Of a stretch of DNA of 5,738 nt, positions 5,291-5,738 are shown piece by piece. Origin of the DNA: Candidatus Desantisbacteria bacterium CG1_02_38_46. GTDB taxonomy: Bacteria > Desantisbacteria > UBA1551 > UBA1559. Numbering within the stretch: position 1 is the first letter of the stretch; every line of letters begins with the position of its first letter. Position numbers and translations under genes: made by a program. The notes under the pieces were generated by a model. That model ran no database searches. It had not been told where the DNA came from and saw nothing but the letters and a program-made list of their open reading frames with translations. The stretch spans positions 1-5,738 of the forward strand of contig MNUO01000003.1 in assembly GCA_001871015.1 (NCBI GenBank), given 5' to 3'.

Positions 5291-5738
5291 ACAAGTTCCA
5301 CATCTGCTCCTACCACTCCAGGAATTCCCTCTATGCGCTCTTTAACAGATTTCACGATGTATCCCATCAAAGGACAATGCGGGGTAGTCAGAGTCATTTT
5401 CACCCTGACAAAATCCCCTTTTTCCTGCTTGATTATCTCTACATCTTTGATTAATCCCATATCAACTATGCTTATCCCGAGTTCAGGATCCGCCACATCT
5501 CTCAATGATTCAATAACATTTTCTCTGCTCAGCGGCCCTTTTCCCGCAGGTTTCATATGCATTTTGAACCATGCAATAGTGCGGGCAAGACCATCTTCAA
5601 TTCCAATTTTGGGCTCCCACTGCAAAAACTGTTTAGCTTTGGAAATATCCGGCTGTCTCTTACGTGGATCATCTTTTGGCAGAGGAAGATATGTAATCTC
5701 ACTCGAGATACCAGTAATTTTTAGAATAAGTTTCGCAA
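5287..5738 (-). CDS. Partial SDR (UDP-glucuronate decarboxylase-like) C-terminus fused in frame to a MIP18/DUF59 domain
   Basis: The frame is open from the window edge (first full codon at 5736) to TGA at 5287-5289, 149 visible codons. Residues 1-58 match the C-terminal tail of NAD-dependent UDP-glucuronate decarboxylase/UDP-sugar epimerases: LPLPKDDPRKRQPDI at 17-31, where the family has a DDPxxRxPDI substrate-binding signature, then WEPKIGIEDGLARTIAWF, the usual last helix. Residues about 69-149 form a complete MIP18/PaaD-like domain, with DPE at 83-85 and TTPHCP holding the conserved Cys121. That family acts in iron-sulfur cluster assembly or transfer. No stop separates the two parts. Internal ATGs at 5562 and 5556 (residues 59 and 61) could start a separate MIP18 protein, but neither has a recognisable Shine-Dalgarno. 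The stop overlaps the nrdJ start as ATGA. The domain calls are firm. Whether one fused polypeptide is made is inferred from the uninterrupted frame. The decarboxylase identity is by motif, and a related epimerase is possible. Confidence 0.8.
   Translation of the reverse strand, partial: AKLILKITGISSEITYLPLPKDDPRKRQPDISKAKQFLQWEPKIGIEDGLARTIAWFKMHMKPAGKGPLSRENVIESLRDVADPELGISIVDMGLIKDVEIIKQEKGDFVRVKMTLTTPHCPLMGYIVKSVKERIEGIPGVVGADVELV

Noticed and set aside
4368-5454. Several short open frames on the plus strand across nrdJ and the MIP18 region
   Set aside because: They are shadows of strongly conserved minus-strand proteins, without domains of their own.

Overview
The window is bacterial DNA (A+T-rich by eye, with many ATG, TTG and Shine-Dalgarno starts). 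Every gene I can support lies on the minus strand; plus-strand open frames are shadows. A B12-dependent class II ribonucleotide reductase together with a 4Fe-4S flavoprotein points to an anaerobic or oxygen-tolerant anaerobic lifestyle. Gene ends and gaps filled with short palindromic repeats, plus a decayed AlbA/RecG-like gene, suggest a little-studied, probably uncultivated lineage. I cannot name the phylum from this sequence.

Layout in the direction of transcription (right to left). (1) 5738-5287: a frame open at the window edge that begins in the C-terminal tail of a UDP-glucuronate decarboxylase-type SDR enzyme and runs without a stop into a complete MIP18/DUF59 domain. (2) 5290-3161: nrdJ, class II ribonucleotide reductase, whose ATG overlaps the previous stop by 4 bases (ATGA). 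(3) 3108-2539: an iron-sulfur flavoprotein of the FMN-reductase fold. (4) 2298-1826: an internally deleted, frameshifted AlbA/HATPase/winged-helix regulator gene. (5) 1748-1152: a secreted TlpA-like thioredoxin-fold protein. (6) 1068-219: a two-gene unit, a small 72-residue protein and a nucleotidyltransferase-fold protein that overlap in different frames. (7) 218-1: no gene, but a palindromic repeat cluster.

The fusion protein and nrdJ look translationally coupled. The two redox proteins (flavoprotein, TlpA-like) are separate units. The small protein and nucleotidyltransferase form a compact accessory module. The most unusual aspect is the repeat content. One family consists of short perfect stems with 2-base loops joined by a TGTAGTG-like linker (54-120 and 2482-2545). 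A second family is a hairpin with a shared CGAGAAACAAG arm at the ends of two unrelated genes (198-221 and 1103-1158). An 11-bp tandem repeat ends the pseudogene (1812-1844). In each case the gene's stop codon lies inside or directly abuts the repeat. The clearest protein-level novelty is the in-frame SDR-MIP18 fusion upstream of nrdJ.
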